DNA of 64,000 bases from the NCBI RefSeq assembly GCF_038007465.1, contig NZ_JBBOXF010000001.1:2057001-2121000 (forward strand). Direction: 5' to 3'. Every line of letters starts with the position of its first letter. The first letter of the stretch is position 1. The position numbers and the translations under genes were made by a program. The notes under the pieces were generated by a model. That model saw nothing but the letters and a program-made list of their open reading frames with translations. It was not told where the DNA came from and made no database searches. This stretch comes from Sporosarcina sp. FSL K6-1508 (GTDB lineage Bacteria > Bacillota > Bacilli > Bacillales_A > Planococcaceae). Positions 1 through 8,783 of the stretch are shown piece after piece.

Positions 1-420
1 CATCCTGCAAACATGCCTATCCATTTAAAGAAATATGCCAATACATTTTCCATGGAACCAGGTGCTAACTGTCTTGCTGCCACACTCTACGCAATTAGTG
101 CGGATCCCGAAAAGGATGAGTGGAAGGTGCATGAATGGATTCACGATGGAACATTTGCTGAAGGATTAAAAAATGCAGGTTTTTCACCAACGGACGAGAA
201 ATTCCAAATAGGTGATGTCGTAGCATGGGTGAATGAATCAGAAATCATTCAACACGCTGCTTATTGCATTGAAAACCAGTTGTTTTTCAATAAAAATGGG
301 CAAACCTTTTTCAACCCATGGAAAATCGTTCATTGGGATGAATTAAAAGAAGAATGGAAGAGGTATATACCGAGGATTTACCGGAAGTCGTGCGGGAAAA
401 GGAGTGATTCATTTGGATAA
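1..420 (+). CDS. Partial hypothetical protein, papain/NlpC-P60-like
   Basis: The reading frame is open to the left edge of the window and the first Met (base 13) has no ribosome binding site, so this is the 3' part of a longer gene. The visible 139 residues contain a Cys in an NCLAATLYA segment, then GDVVAW and HAAYCI about 50 residues later. That Cys...GD(V/L)...H(A/V) spacing is typical of NlpC/P60 and related papain-fold hydrolases, in which Cys and His are catalytic. The family call is an inference from motif order only. The stop overlaps the start of the next small gene, suggesting co-translation. Confidence 0.5.
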   Translation, partial: HPANMPIHLKKYANTFSMEPGANCLAATLYAISADPEKDEWKVHEWIHDGTFAEGLKNAGFSPTDEKFQIGDVVAWVNESEIIQHAAYCIENQLFFNKNGQTFFNPWKIVHWDELKEEWKRYIPRIYRKSCGKRSDSFG

Positions 421-568
421 TGGCTATTTCGTTGGATGGGGAACACTTGCATTGATCAACGCGGGTCTGGCACAAGGGAAAAATAGAAGCGGGTTAAATT
501 GGTTTCTCCTATCTTTAGTGTTGGGACCATTTGCAACTCTCTGCCTAGTGCTTTTCGAAAAAAGATAA
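413..568 (+). CDS. Small membrane protein (51 aa), TTG start
   Basis: A 51-residue frame starting at TTG, with AAAAGGAG eight bases upstream and overlapping the end of the preceding gene by eight bases. It is mostly hydrophobic, with two short membrane segments separated by a polar turn (AQGKNRSG) and a terminal EKKR-like charge cluster. This is the look of small two-segment membrane proteins of unknown function. The strong RBS and the coupling overlap are the main support for it being real. Confidence 0.55.
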   Translation: MDNGYFVGWGTLALINAGLAQGKNRSGLNWFLLSLVLGPFATLCLVLFEKR

Positions 569-638
569 TTCGTTGAAGTTGGACAACTTGTGATAAACTA
601 TTTTAGAAGTCGAAATAATTTATCCAGGGGGAAACTAT

Positions 639-2024
639 ATGTCTACTGAAGTAAAAGTGATTTTTGCGAACGATCCGATTGTCTTGGGAAATGCTGCGGT
701 AAAAAAATTCGTAGCAAATCAAAAGGCGGGGCATAGCTCTGTATTAATCGGAGAAACACATTATATTGTCGTAAAAGAGTGCAAAGAAAAAGAGATGACA
801 CTTGAAAAAGCCCGTGCAACGGCAGGGAATATCGCTCGTGATGTAAGCGCACAAAAAATTGAAACAGCAGTCATAGAGGATGGAGTTATTTCCAATGCCT
901 ATGCGAAGTTGGACAGAGGAGCAGTCCTGACAGCATTCGCGGAAGGATGGGAACTGGGTTCTTATCAATTCGTAAACTATAAATCGGACGTCACGGCATT
1001 CCAAACTGCACTTGCTATAGTTGGCGACGAAGCGAAGCCATTCATTGAAGCTGGCAAGATCCGAGCAGCAGCAACTGCATTCTCACGTGATTTGATGAAT
1101 GAAGTGTCGAACGTCTTGAATCCCGAAACGTTCCCGGAAGTATTGAAGAAAAACTTTGAAGGCACTGACGTTGAAGTCAATGTGCTGGATAAAGAAAAGC
1201 TTAAGGAAATGGAAATGAACGGTGTGTTGACAGTCGCTCGCGGAAGTATATACAAGCCATCGTTCGTTGAACTTGTCTACAAAGGAGACGCATCGAAACC
1301 GCTTGTGGCGCTCGTCGGTAAAGGCGTGACATTCGATACAGGCGGCATCAGTTTGAAGAGCGGCAAAGATTTAAGTGATATGCGCATGGATATGGGCGGA
1401 GCAGCTGCTGTTTCCGGTGCACTTACATTGCTCGCAAAATCGAACGCGAAAGTGAACGTTGTCGCACTTATTCCGATTGTGGAAAACATGCCGGATAACA
1501 CATCCGTTTTACCAGGGGAAGTCATTACCTATAAAAATGGATTGACTGTTCAAGTCGGTAACACTGATGCGGAAGGCCGTCTCATTTTAGCAGACGCGCT
1601 CATTCGTGCTGGTGAATGGAAAGCGGAATACATCGTCGATATCGCCACACTGACAGGGGCAATCGTCAATGCACTCGGTACTGAACTTGGGGGCGTATTC
1701 GGAGACGAAGAGTTATCTGCTCAAATGAAAAAAATTGGCGATCAAAATGGTGATTTCATCTGGCCGATGCCATTAGTTGAAGCATATGACAAATCGCTTG
1801 ATAGTGACTACGCAGATATGAACAACATCAGTTCATTAGGCGGGGCAGGGTCGATTACAGCAGGCTTATTCCTGCGCCGTTTCGTTCCGAAAGATAGCAA
1901 ATGGCTGCACGTCGATATGGCAGGCATGATGAGTAAAAACAGCGCATCAGGATACTATGCTAAATCTGCAACTGGCTATGGCGCACGATTATTAGCCGAC
2001 TTTACAACACATATTTCAAACTAA
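639..2024 (+). CDS. pepA: Leucyl aminopeptidase, M17 family
   Basis: A cytosolic dinuclear-metal aminopeptidase that removes N-terminal residues from peptides. The 461-residue protein has the M17 layout: a variable N-terminal domain (about 1-150) and a catalytic C-terminal half. The metal and catalytic motifs are visible as GKGVTFDTGG (about 227-236), MRMDMGG (about 250) and NTDAEGRL (about 308-315), supplying the expected Lys, Asp, Asp, Asp, Glu ligands and the Arg near the bicarbonate site. It is somewhat shorter than the usual 480-500 residues. The ATG follows a GGGGG-type RBS, and a hairpin terminator follows the stop, so it is probably a single transcription unit. Confidence 0.93.
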   Translation: MSTEVKVIFANDPIVLGNAAVKKFVANQKAGHSSVLIGETHYIVVKECKEKEMTLEKARATAGNIARDVSAQKIETAVIEDGVISNAYAKLDRGAVLTAFAEGWELGSYQFVNYKSDVTAFQTALAIVGDEAKPFIEAGKIRAAATAFSRDLMNEVSNVLNPETFPEVLKKNFEGTDVEVNVLDKEKLKEMEMNGVLTVARGSIYKPSFVELVYKGDASKPLVALVGKGVTFDTGGISLKSGKDLSDMRMDMGGAAAVSGALTLLAKSNAKVNVVALIPIVENMPDNTSVLPGEVITYKNGLTVQVGNTDAEGRLILADALIRAGEWKAEYIVDIATLTGAIVNALGTELGGVFGDEELSAQMKKIGDQNGDFIWPMPLVEAYDKSLDSDYADMNNISSLGGAGSITAGLFLRRFVPKDSKWLHVDMAGMMSKNSASGYYAKSATGYGARLLADFTTHISN

Positions 2025-2027
2025 AAA

Positions 2028-2067
2028 AGAAAGTACTCAGTTTTATCAGACTGGGTACTTTCTTTTT
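2028..2067 (+). terminator. Rho-independent terminator of pepA
   Basis: Arms AGAAAGTACTCAG and CTGGGTACTTTCT (one G-T pair) around an 10-base loop, followed by TTTTT. Confidence 0.9.
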
Positions 2068-2080
2068 GATTTTATTTTTT

Positions 2081-2116
2081 TGAATAGTGTCTAATTTGTA
2101 GTGGTGACTGTCACTC
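2081..2116 (+). repeat. 36-nt intergenic repeat with GTGACTGTCAC core, copy 1
   Basis: This 36-base unit matches the reverse complement of 52900-52935 at 32 of 36 positions. It ends in the near-palindrome GGTGACTGTCACTC. Its last bases supply the stop codon of the convergent EcsB-like gene. Confidence 0.7.
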
Positions 2117-3295
2117 TTTTTTTAGAATCCTTTTCGAGGCGAAAAAATAAACAAACCAATATATAAATAACAATTCCATCAAGATTATAAAAACAGCTTT
2201 TATAGGATGATTATGAATAAATGAAACCAAGCTTAAAAGAAGTACTTGTAAAATTAAAAGGCTCCTTAAAAGTTTTTGAAAAGACTGCTTAACAGTAAAC
2301 GTTGAGATGGGATAATGGTAAGAATTTTCATTGATCGAATGATATAAAGGGAGTAACTGATATCCGGATAAAAATAATAGCAAGAAAGTCACGAACCATC
2401 CGTAGGTAGGGAAAAAGTAATTAATACTTAATCCTACTAAGGTTAACCTTACATATAAATAGTAAAATTCATTATACCTGACAAATAAGTGTGAAAATAA
2501 GTATTCATAAGCAGACGATTGTTTATAAGATATAGTCTTTTTTATCCACCAACCTAAAAACGGTCGGCTCTTAAACGAATATTTTAGGTGAGGGACATCA
2601 ATATATATATTAATAAATTTATAAATATTTAATAAAGATCTTTCTTCTTTACTAATTAAGAACTCCCAGTTAACCCCGATTGCTTTCTTATCAAATACAT
2701 AGAACCAAAAAATAATATTGATAATCAATAAAAACCCTGCAACTATCCACATACCTGTAAACATGAAATAAAGAGTTGTAAAAAGTAATAGGGATCTAAT
2801 AACACTGTGAACTAATTTTTGAAGGTTACCCGTTAGCCATTGTTCAATCCACGCCATACGAATATTTAAAATGATTAAGCCTGAAAAAGTAATTAGGAAT
2901 GGAATAGTATTAATTTCACTATGTCTTATTAAAGGGCTACTAATTATCATCATTATCAGTATTCGAATGACATCCATTAAAGCGCTGTAAAACATCGATG
3001 TTCTAAAATATGAAGATAATTCCTTCTCCGCAGGCATTAGAAAAATAATATCCGCTTTTTTCAAAAATGTTCGAACGCTTGTCTGTAAAAGAGTAAGAGT
3101 AATTACGAAAGAAGCTATACTTTCAGTTTGAAAATATGGAGGTAACCATTGAAGAAATTTCAAGTAATAATAAATGAAAACACTACCAAAGATTATAAAT
3201 GAATAAAGTACACTCATTGCAATGACTGAAAAGTATTTAGCAATGTCAATATAAAAATCTTTTGCTCTTTCAGTCCATATTAAGTTGATTTTCAT
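2111..3295 (-). CDS. EcsB-like ABC transporter permease, orphan
   Basis: A 394-residue, very hydrophobic protein with about eight or nine membrane segments. The N-terminal part contains RTFLKKADIIFLMPAEKE, which resembles the conserved cytoplasmic loop of EcsB, the permease of the Bacillus EcsAB ABC exporter linked to secretion and peptide processing. No EcsA-type ATPase gene is adjacent, so its partner must be encoded elsewhere. The base composition is clearly more AT-rich than its neighbours, which may indicate acquisition. A GGTGGAG RBS precedes the ATG. The stop codon lies inside a repeat unit also found at 52.9 kb, so the original C-terminus may have been altered by the repeat. Confidence 0.72.
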   Translation of the reverse strand: MKINLIWTERAKDFYIDIAKYFSVIAMSVLYSFIIFGSVFIYYYLKFLQWLPPYFQTESIASFVITLTLLQTSVRTFLKKADIIFLMPAEKELSSYFRTSMFYSALMDVIRILIMMIISSPLIRHSEINTIPFLITFSGLIILNIRMAWIEQWLTGNLQKLVHSVIRSLLLFTTLYFMFTGMWIVAGFLLIINIIFWFYVFDKKAIGVNWEFLISKEERSLLNIYKFINIYIDVPHLKYSFKSRPFLGWWIKKTISYKQSSAYEYLFSHLFVRYNEFYYLYVRLTLVGLSINYFFPTYGWFVTFLLLFLSGYQLLPLYHSINENSYHYPISTFTVKQSFQKLLRSLLILQVLLLSLVSFIHNHPIKAVFIILMELLFIYWFVYFFASKRILKKE

Positions 3296-3495
3296 TACTC
3301 CACCATAACTTTCACTTGGTTAATTTTCTAATTATTAATATTGTCTAAACAAGGATGTTCTCTACAGTATATGCGTTGTTTTAATTGTATACCATATATA
3401 GGTAAGTTGGAATTTACTTCTTTAAACATGAAATTGCTGGGTAACACTATAATATTAGCTATCGGTACTCTAAGCGATTCAAGAGTTGTGTTAAA

Positions 3496-3533
3496 GTTGT
3501 ATGGGTGACTGTCACCCACACAACCCTTATAAT
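3496..3533 (+). promoter_or_regulatory. Promoter with overlapping GGGTGACTGTCACCC palindrome
   Basis: A 29-base inverted repeat (14-base arms with one mismatch, centre T3510) includes the perfect core GGGTGAC-T-GTCACCC. It overlaps a poor -35 (GTGACT, 3505-3510) that lies 17 bases from a perfect TATAAT (3528-3533). The layout suits an operator controlling the diguanylate cyclase gene. The same core occurs in repeats elsewhere in the window, so it may instead be a repeat remnant. Confidence 0.5.
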
Positions 3534-3573
3534 GATAGAAAACCAATACATTTTCAAAAAAGAGGTAATTAAT

Positions 3574-5121
3574 ATGATCAAAACATTACGATTTTGGATA
3601 ATGCTTCTTATATCATTTACGATGATTGGCATACTCAGTATCACTTTGTTTTCTGGTTATTACGTTACAAAACAAAATTTAATAAATAATTCCTTGGAAA
3701 TTAATAGAGTCTATTCCATGAAATTGGCACAGCTTTCCGAAGAGGTGTTTGGCGGAATGCAAAGTAATTTGCAAATTAAAGCTTCTGAAATGAGTGCCGA
3801 AATTGACAACCCAGAAAAGTTGTCAGAAAAACTTGCTGATTTAATAAGTAGCAGTAAAAACTTTAATTCGCTTTCCATAGTTGATAGGGAGGGGGTTGTG
3901 CTTGCGACCTCACCGGAAATAGGTATAGTCGGAAAGAAACTAGCTACTGAAGGCCCGACAGAAGCACTGCGTGAAAGAAAACCCCTTATCTCAAAGCCTT
4001 ATAAAGCTGCAACGGGCAGACTGCTCATACTAGTTTCCACCCCATTATGGAGTGAAAAAAATGAATACCTCGGATTTTTGAGTGGCACGATTTATTTGCA
4101 ACAAGATAATATTATTCATGATATCCTCGACGAACACTTTTCCACGGACGGTTCATATGTTTGGGTAGTTGATACTTCAGGAATGTTGATCTACCATCCC
4201 GATGCCAAAAGAATTGGGGAAACAATTAGTGAAAATGAAGTCAATCTAAAAATACAAAGACATGAAAGTGGTGCCCAACAAGTTACGAACTCTGAAGGTA
4301 AGAAGTTTCTTGCCGGCTACACATACATTAAGTCGAGCAAGTGGGGAGTTGTTTCTCAAACACCCTTTGAAGCAAGCATCAAACCTTTGTCGGGAATGGT
4401 ATACAAAATGCTGCTATACGCATTTCCATTTGTTGTATTCTTTTTCCTCTTAACCATTATTTTGACCGAAAAATTATCATCTCCATTGCGCAAATTGGCT
4501 ATGTTGTCGGCAAGACTAAAAGAAAGCGGAGGACAAATCGAATGTAATGATATTCCTACGTGGTACTTCGAGGCTAAGCAGTTGAATGCAACAATTCACG
4601 AATACGCACAGAGTCAGCAACAGAAGGTTGAGGATTATAAGGAGCGTTCCTATACGGACCCTCTAACTGGACTGAAGAATCGTAGATATGGAGAAGAAAT
4701 CACCACGAAATGGATAATGGAAAAAAAACAGTTTTCCGTCATTATGATTGATATTGATCATTTCAAAGCTGTCAACGACAAATATGGCCATCATATTGGC
4801 GACGAAGTTCTTAAGTTTCTCTCAGGAAAAATGAATGAAATAGTTCGGGACGATGATGTATGCATTAGATTGGGAGGAGAAGAATTTGTTGTCTTGTTGG
4901 CTGAAACGAATATTCAGGAAGCAATGATTATAGCTGAAAGGCTTCGAACAAATGTCGCATCAATGTTATGTCCGACCAATGATTATATGACGATTTCATC
5001 TGGCGTTGGTAGTTATCATAATCATAACGAAACAATAGAAGACTTTTTCAACAGGGTAGACAAGGCGTTATATCAAGCGAAAATGGAAGGAAGAAATAAA
5101 GTCGTACAATCTGAAGGTTGA
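3574..5121 (+). CDS. Membrane diguanylate cyclase (dCache-GGDEF)
   Basis: Makes c-di-GMP from two GTP in response to an extracellular signal. The 515-residue protein has a membrane segment at about 8-30, a roughly 250-residue extracytoplasmic sensor of dCache type, a second membrane segment at about 280-305, a short linker, and a C-terminal GGDEF domain beginning YTDPLTGLKNRR. The active-site motif is GGEEF (434-438). An RxxD inhibitory site (R425-D428) sits exactly five residues before it, so product inhibition is expected. The start was set at the ATG preceded by AGAGGT. An earlier in-frame ATG at 3505 lies inside the promoter palindrome and is unlikely. No phosphodiesterase gene is nearby. 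Confidence 0.9.
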   Translation: MIKTLRFWIMLLISFTMIGILSITLFSGYYVTKQNLINNSLEINRVYSMKLAQLSEEVFGGMQSNLQIKASEMSAEIDNPEKLSEKLADLISSSKNFNSLSIVDREGVVLATSPEIGIVGKKLATEGPTEALRERKPLISKPYKAATGRLLILVSTPLWSEKNEYLGFLSGTIYLQQDNIIHDILDEHFSTDGSYVWVVDTSGMLIYHPDAKRIGETISENEVNLKIQRHESGAQQVTNSEGKKFLAGYTYIKSSKWGVVSQTPFEASIKPLSGMVYKMLLYAFPFVVFFFLLTIILTEKLSSPLRKLAMLSARLKESGGQIECNDIPTWYFEAKQLNATIHEYAQSQQQKVEDYKERSYTDPLTGLKNRRYGEEITTKWIMEKKQFSVIMIDIDHFKAVNDKYGHHIGDEVLKFLSGKMNEIVRDDDVCIRLGGEEFVVLLAETNIQEAMIIAERLRTNVASMLCPTNDYMTISSGVGSYHNHNETIEDFFNRVDKALYQAKMEGRNKVVQSEG

Positions 5122-5158
5122 ATACGTAGGACTATTGAGACGTTTTATTCGTAAATTA

Positions 5159-5197
5159 CAAAAAAAAAGACCTCGCTTTGAGCGGGGTCTTTTTTCT
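5159..5197. terminator. Bidirectional terminator
   Basis: A9 then AGACCTCGCT-TTG-AGCGGGGTCT then T6, placed between two convergent genes and able to serve both. Confidence 0.9.
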
Positions 5198-6141
5198 TAT
5201 TCGCAAACAAGCACTTGTCTGATAAAATGCCCTTTTTTTGCAACACAGCGATCAGTAATATTAAAACCGGCTTCTTCAACCATATGATCGATTGTTTCAA
5301 TTGTCACAACGATGACTTTCTTCGTAAACCGGCGTGCTTCCTTCAATATTTCAAGTTGCGCTTCAGGGGTTATATGTGTAAAAAGATTATAGGGCATATC
5401 GATAATTGCAACGTCATATTCGTCAACAACTTCTGCAATAGGTCCAATTTCTACACTGCCTTCGAGGTCGAAATGGGCAATGTTTTTCCTCGATCCTAAA
5501 ACAACACGTGGGTTAATATCACGACCGACGATATTGATGCCCATAGATAATGCTTCAACTAGAACAGTTCCAATGCCGCAGCAAGGATCGATTGCTCGTA
5601 CACCAGCGGGATGCGGGACTGCAATATTGGCTACTGCCCTTGCGACGCGAGTGCTTAGTGCTGTTGAATACATATGCGGTTTTTTCTGATGTTGGAACCA
5701 AATGGATTCACTCTCAACCAACTTCCCAAAATACCACTTGCCATCCAATAAAATAATGCCGAATGTTTTTCCCGGTGGATGCACTAATTCTGGAATACCA
5801 TTGACACGTAAACCGATTTCACGTTCGATTTTTCGCCGTTCCGGATGCCCAATTTTAGCGGTTGTGCCGAGATCAGCCGTATTCAAAGAGACGACTCTAA
5901 AAGTAAATCCACCTAAATCATGCTGTTCAACTTGTTGTGAAATTTCTTCGAGATTATTGCCTTCATACATAATATCCAGCCGTTCTTTCATAAAAGCGCT
6001 TCGGCTCGGATCAATTCTAATCGAACTTTTCAATACTGTAGAGGGGACATCGAAACCGAAAAATGATCTCATTTCTAACATGCATAGATCATGCTCATCC
6101 ATATGCTGAGTATATGTGTATATAAAACCTAGATTACTCAC
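5197..6141 (-). CDS. Trm11-like SAM-dependent RNA methyltransferase
   Basis: A 314-residue class I methyltransferase of the Trm11/UPF0020 type. Motif I reads DPCCGIGT (about residue 184) and the catalytic tetrapeptide is a variant, DMPYNL (about 246), where N/D-P-P-Y is usual for N-methylation of guanine in RNA. The first 150 residues fit a THUMP-like substrate-binding region only loosely. The substrate cannot be read from sequence; tRNA is the best guess from the family. It starts 14 bases after the preceding gene, so the two are almost certainly co-transcribed. Confidence 0.75.
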   Translation of the reverse strand: MSNLGFIYTYTQHMDEHDLCMLEMRSFFGFDVPSTVLKSSIRIDPSRSAFMKERLDIMYEGNNLEEISQQVEQHDLGGFTFRVVSLNTADLGTTAKIGHPERRKIEREIGLRVNGIPELVHPPGKTFGIILLDGKWYFGKLVESESIWFQHQKKPHMYSTALSTRVARAVANIAVPHPAGVRAIDPCCGIGTVLVEALSMGINIVGRDINPRVVLGSRKNIAHFDLEGSVEIGPIAEVVDEYDVAIIDMPYNLFTHITPEAQLEILKEARRFTKKVIVVTIETIDHMVEEAGFNITDRCVAKKGHFIRQVLVCE

Positions 6142-6155
6142 TCAATTCCCATCCT

Positions 6156-6737
6156 TCACTGCTCTTCATCAATGGCTTCAACCAATTTGAATATAAAGTT
6201 GTACATCAGTTGATAAACCTCTACAAACGATAAATCTTCATTAAAACCGTCTACGTAATCCAGCGCAAAGTTCATATCCCATAAGCCGTCTTCATTTGAA
6301 AACAGTACACTATATTTCGCTCCGTCTCCGTGTAAATGCGTGTCGAGATACGCTTTTATAGCATCGCCGAATTTTTTTTGTAATTTTAATCCGAATAAAG
6401 AAGAATACGTTTTAAATACATCGTCGCATTCAAGTACAACTGCATCAATTCGAATGAGGTCAAAAGCATCCGATTCCACATAAATGAATTCATTCATATG
6501 ATTTTTCAAATATGAAATACTACCACTTAAAAATTGCTGATCTTCTTCTCGAATCAGATTTTCTGTCTCTTTAACACACCGTTCAACGACATTGAAGTGG
6601 AAGTCTTTGTCTAGAACAGTTTGTCCACTGGTAATCAATTGATGTTTAGCGACATATTCTTTATCCACTTCAAAGAACTCAATCTTGTTATCCTTTGTAT
6701 TTTCTACAATATACTTTTCCATCTGTTTTTTTAACAA
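6156..6737 (-). CDS. Conserved hypothetical protein
   Basis: A 193-residue acidic soluble protein with no signal peptide or membrane segment. It resembles a family widespread in Bacillaceae (segments such as ISYLKNHMNEFIYVESD and EDGLWDMNFALDYVDGF). That family has no established function and is sometimes mislabelled as an aminotransferase; no PLP motif is visible here. It is the first gene of a two-gene unit with the Trm11-like methylase. Confidence 0.7.
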   Translation of the reverse strand: MLKKQMEKYIVENTKDNKIEFFEVDKEYVAKHQLITSGQTVLDKDFHFNVVERCVKETENLIREEDQQFLSGSISYLKNHMNEFIYVESDAFDLIRIDAVVLECDDVFKTYSSLFGLKLQKKFGDAIKAYLDTHLHGDGAKYSVLFSNEDGLWDMNFALDYVDGFNEDLSFVEVYQLMYNFIFKLVEAIDEEQ

Positions 6738-6860
6738 ATCAGATCAGCTCCTTAACTTCTTATAGTATAGCTTACATTGTTCCGATAGGCTTTTAATTTG
6801 TAGCACTTATTTCCCAAAACGAGTTCAAAAAAGTTTAGAGTGAATATGGAACTTATTGAC

Positions 6861-6890
6861 GTTGACAAATTGTCAACACAGCTATACAAT
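6861..6890 (+). promoter_or_regulatory. Promoter with palindromic operator over the -35
   Basis: TTGACA (6862-6867), 17 bases, TACAAT (6885-6890). A perfect inverted repeat GTTGACAA-A-TTGTCAAC (6861-6877) covers the -35. Because the downstream gene is an XRE repressor, autoregulation is the simplest reading. Confidence 0.75.
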
Positions 6891-6940
6891 TCTCCATAGT
6901 GTCTTATTCTCGATTAGTTTCATGGGAAGGAGAATTGATC

Positions 6941-7585
6941 ATGGCTAAAGACATCATCAATTTGTCTCTTGGTTTATTGCTAAGGAAATTATTAAAAGAG
7001 CGTTCAATGTCGATGAGAAAACTTAGTGAACTCAGCGAAATTGATACAGCTACTATTTCACGAGTGATAAATGGGAAAAGAAGTGCAAACTTGCAACATT
7101 TAGAACGTTTTGCATGCTGCCTAGAAGTGCCTTTGGCCGATCTGGTCGAAGCCGCTGGTTATCCTATTGAACAGATACAGGAAAAAAGTCTGCTGAAAAA
7201 TCATACATATGTAGATATACTTCAAGACGTTTTCGTTTCTTCGGACATGGCGGATCAAAACGTATCAGAAGCTGTTATTGAACAAAAATTAGCAAAGTAC
7301 GAACAGTATGTTCAAACGGTAGAAGGAAAAAACGAAATTCTCAATGAATTCGGAAAGAAGCTGGAAAGTGTAGGCAGCATAGGGCCGCTTATTAGTCAGA
7401 TGAAGGATCTATACAAGAAATTTCATCTGGGGAATGGTACTCCCTATGAACTTGCAATAATTGGTAGTGCGCTATTGTATTTTATCATTCCTTTAGATGT
7501 TATTCCTGATTATCTATTTGCCATTGGATATTTGGATGATGCGATTGCAGTACAACTTGCTTCAAATTCATTAGCAAAGAACTGA
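6941..7585 (+). CDS. XRE-family regulator fused to DUF1232 (YkvA-like) segment
   Basis: A 214-residue protein. An XRE/Cro helix-turn-helix spans about residues 10-65 (TATISRVINGKR as the recognition region). A linker follows, then a C-terminal hydrophobic DUF1232 block, about 165-205, with the signature LDVIPDYLFAIGYLDD. It may therefore be a membrane-associated DNA-binding protein. The start was placed at the ATG after GGGAAGGAGA; an upstream GTG at 6899 lies in the promoter region. A perfect 17-base palindrome covers the promoter -35, implying self-repression. The LCP gene follows 30 bases later and may be in the same transcript. Confidence 0.85.
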   Translation: MAKDIINLSLGLLLRKLLKERSMSMRKLSELSEIDTATISRVINGKRSANLQHLERFACCLEVPLADLVEAAGYPIEQIQEKSLLKNHTYVDILQDVFVSSDMADQNVSEAVIEQKLAKYEQYVQTVEGKNEILNEFGKKLESVGSIGPLISQMKDLYKKFHLGNGTPYELAIIGSALLYFIIPLDVIPDYLFAIGYLDDAIAVQLASNSLAKN

Positions 7586-7615
7586 CATAGATTAAAGCGA
7601 TAGGTGGATTAACTT

Positions 7616-8605
7616 ATGAAGAGAAGCGAGCGAAGAAAAAAGAAAAATAAGGGACTAAGGAACTTCTTAATTGTAACTGCACTGATTTTGTTAGTGGGAA
7701 TTGTATATGTAGTAATCCAGTATTATAGCGGATTGTCTTTGGCAAAAGAAGGATTGGAAAATGAAGATGAAACGTTGTTTGAGGAATTTGAAGGCGCGGA
7801 TCCTCAGTTTGGTGAAATTAATGTTCTGTTATTGGGCAGTGACTCCCGGGGGGATGAAGATGCAAGAGCCGATACGTTAATGATTGCTCATTATAATCAA
7901 ACGACTCACCAGATGAAACTCGTTTCTATTATGAGAGACACCTATGTGGATATACCAGATCACGGGTACCATAAAATAAATGCTGCCTTTTCCATCGGAG
8001 GCCCGGAGCTAGTAAGGAAGACGATTAAAGAAAACTTTGACGTGGATATTCATTCCTACGCGATTGTTGACTTCACAGGATTTCCAAAAATTGTAGATGT
8101 TATTGCCCCTGATGGGATAGAAGTTGATATTCCTTATGCCATGTCTCATGGAATTGGAATGACATTACAGCCTGGAAAACAAGTTTTAAACGGAGAGCAG
8201 CTACTTGGGTATGTGCGTTTCCGACATGACATTCAAAGTGATTATGGACGGGTGGAACGCCAGCAGGAAGCATTGTCGAAATTGAAAGAACAAGCCGTCA
8301 GCATTCATAGTATAATGAATTTGCCAAAGTTACTCGGTGTTGTGGAGCCTTACATTAATACAAACGTCGATAATCGGACAATCCTTACAATCGGTAAAGG
8401 TTTACTTATTGGTAAGTCTGAAAAAATAGAGACGTTGCGTATCCCTGTTGAAAAATCTTTTGAAGAAAAGCGTGTAGCAGCAGGGGAGGTTCTTAGTATC
8501 GATTTCGAGAAAAACAAACAAGCTTTACAACAGTTTTTATCAACGGAAGAAGATACAACTACTACCGAATTGGATAAAGCTGATTCGCTTGAGACAAAGG
8601 AATAG
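7616..8605 (+). CDS. LytR-CpsA-Psr (LCP) family cell-wall ligase
   Basis: LCP proteins transfer undecaprenyl-linked anionic polymers such as teichoic acids to peptidoglycan. The 329-residue protein has a basic N-terminus, one membrane anchor (about 14-36), and an extracytoplasmic LCP domain. The domain shows LLLGSDSR, ADTLMIAHYN, SIMRDTYVDIP and RFRHDIQSDYGRVERQQEAL, which carry the Arg and Asp residues that bind pyrophosphate and Mg. The C-terminal tail is acidic and low-complexity. Co-transcription with the XRE/DUF1232 gene is likely from the 30-base gap, and a strong terminator follows. Confidence 0.9.
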   Translation: MKRSERRKKKNKGLRNFLIVTALILLVGIVYVVIQYYSGLSLAKEGLENEDETLFEEFEGADPQFGEINVLLLGSDSRGDEDARADTLMIAHYNQTTHQMKLVSIMRDTYVDIPDHGYHKINAAFSIGGPELVRKTIKENFDVDIHSYAIVDFTGFPKIVDVIAPDGIEVDIPYAMSHGIGMTLQPGKQVLNGEQLLGYVRFRHDIQSDYGRVERQQEALSKLKEQAVSIHSIMNLPKLLGVVEPYINTNVDNRTILTIGKGLLIGKSEKIETLRIPVEKSFEEKRVAAGEVLSIDFEKNKQALQQFLSTEEDTTTTELDKADSLETKE

Positions 8606-8618
8606 GTTACCATCATTA

Positions 8619-8658
8619 AAATTGCGTAGCTGTCATTTGACGGCTACGCAATTTTATT
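8619..8658 (+). terminator. Rho-independent terminator
   Basis: AAATTGCGTAGC-TGTC-ATTT-GAC-GGCTACGCAATTT, with a T-rich tail, after the LCP gene. Confidence 0.88.
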
Positions 8659-8708
8659 TATCCAGGTAATTTTATAATCTTGGACGATGGAAAAGTTACC
8701 CTCATAAT

Positions 8709-8747
8709 TGAAGGAAAGAGCTCCATTGAACTGCTACGACGCTAGTC
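8709..8747 (+). repeat. Truncated fragment of the palindromic repeat family
   Basis: GAGCTCCATTGAACTGCTAC and the following CGACGCTAG match, with few changes, the left end of the palindrome at 58921-58950 (AACTCCATTGAACCGCTACG followed by GCGCTAG). Homology then stops, so this is a broken copy. Confidence 0.6.
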
Positions 8748-8783
8748 CTCCCTCTTACTCGTCCAAGCTAAATGGGGGTCGCG

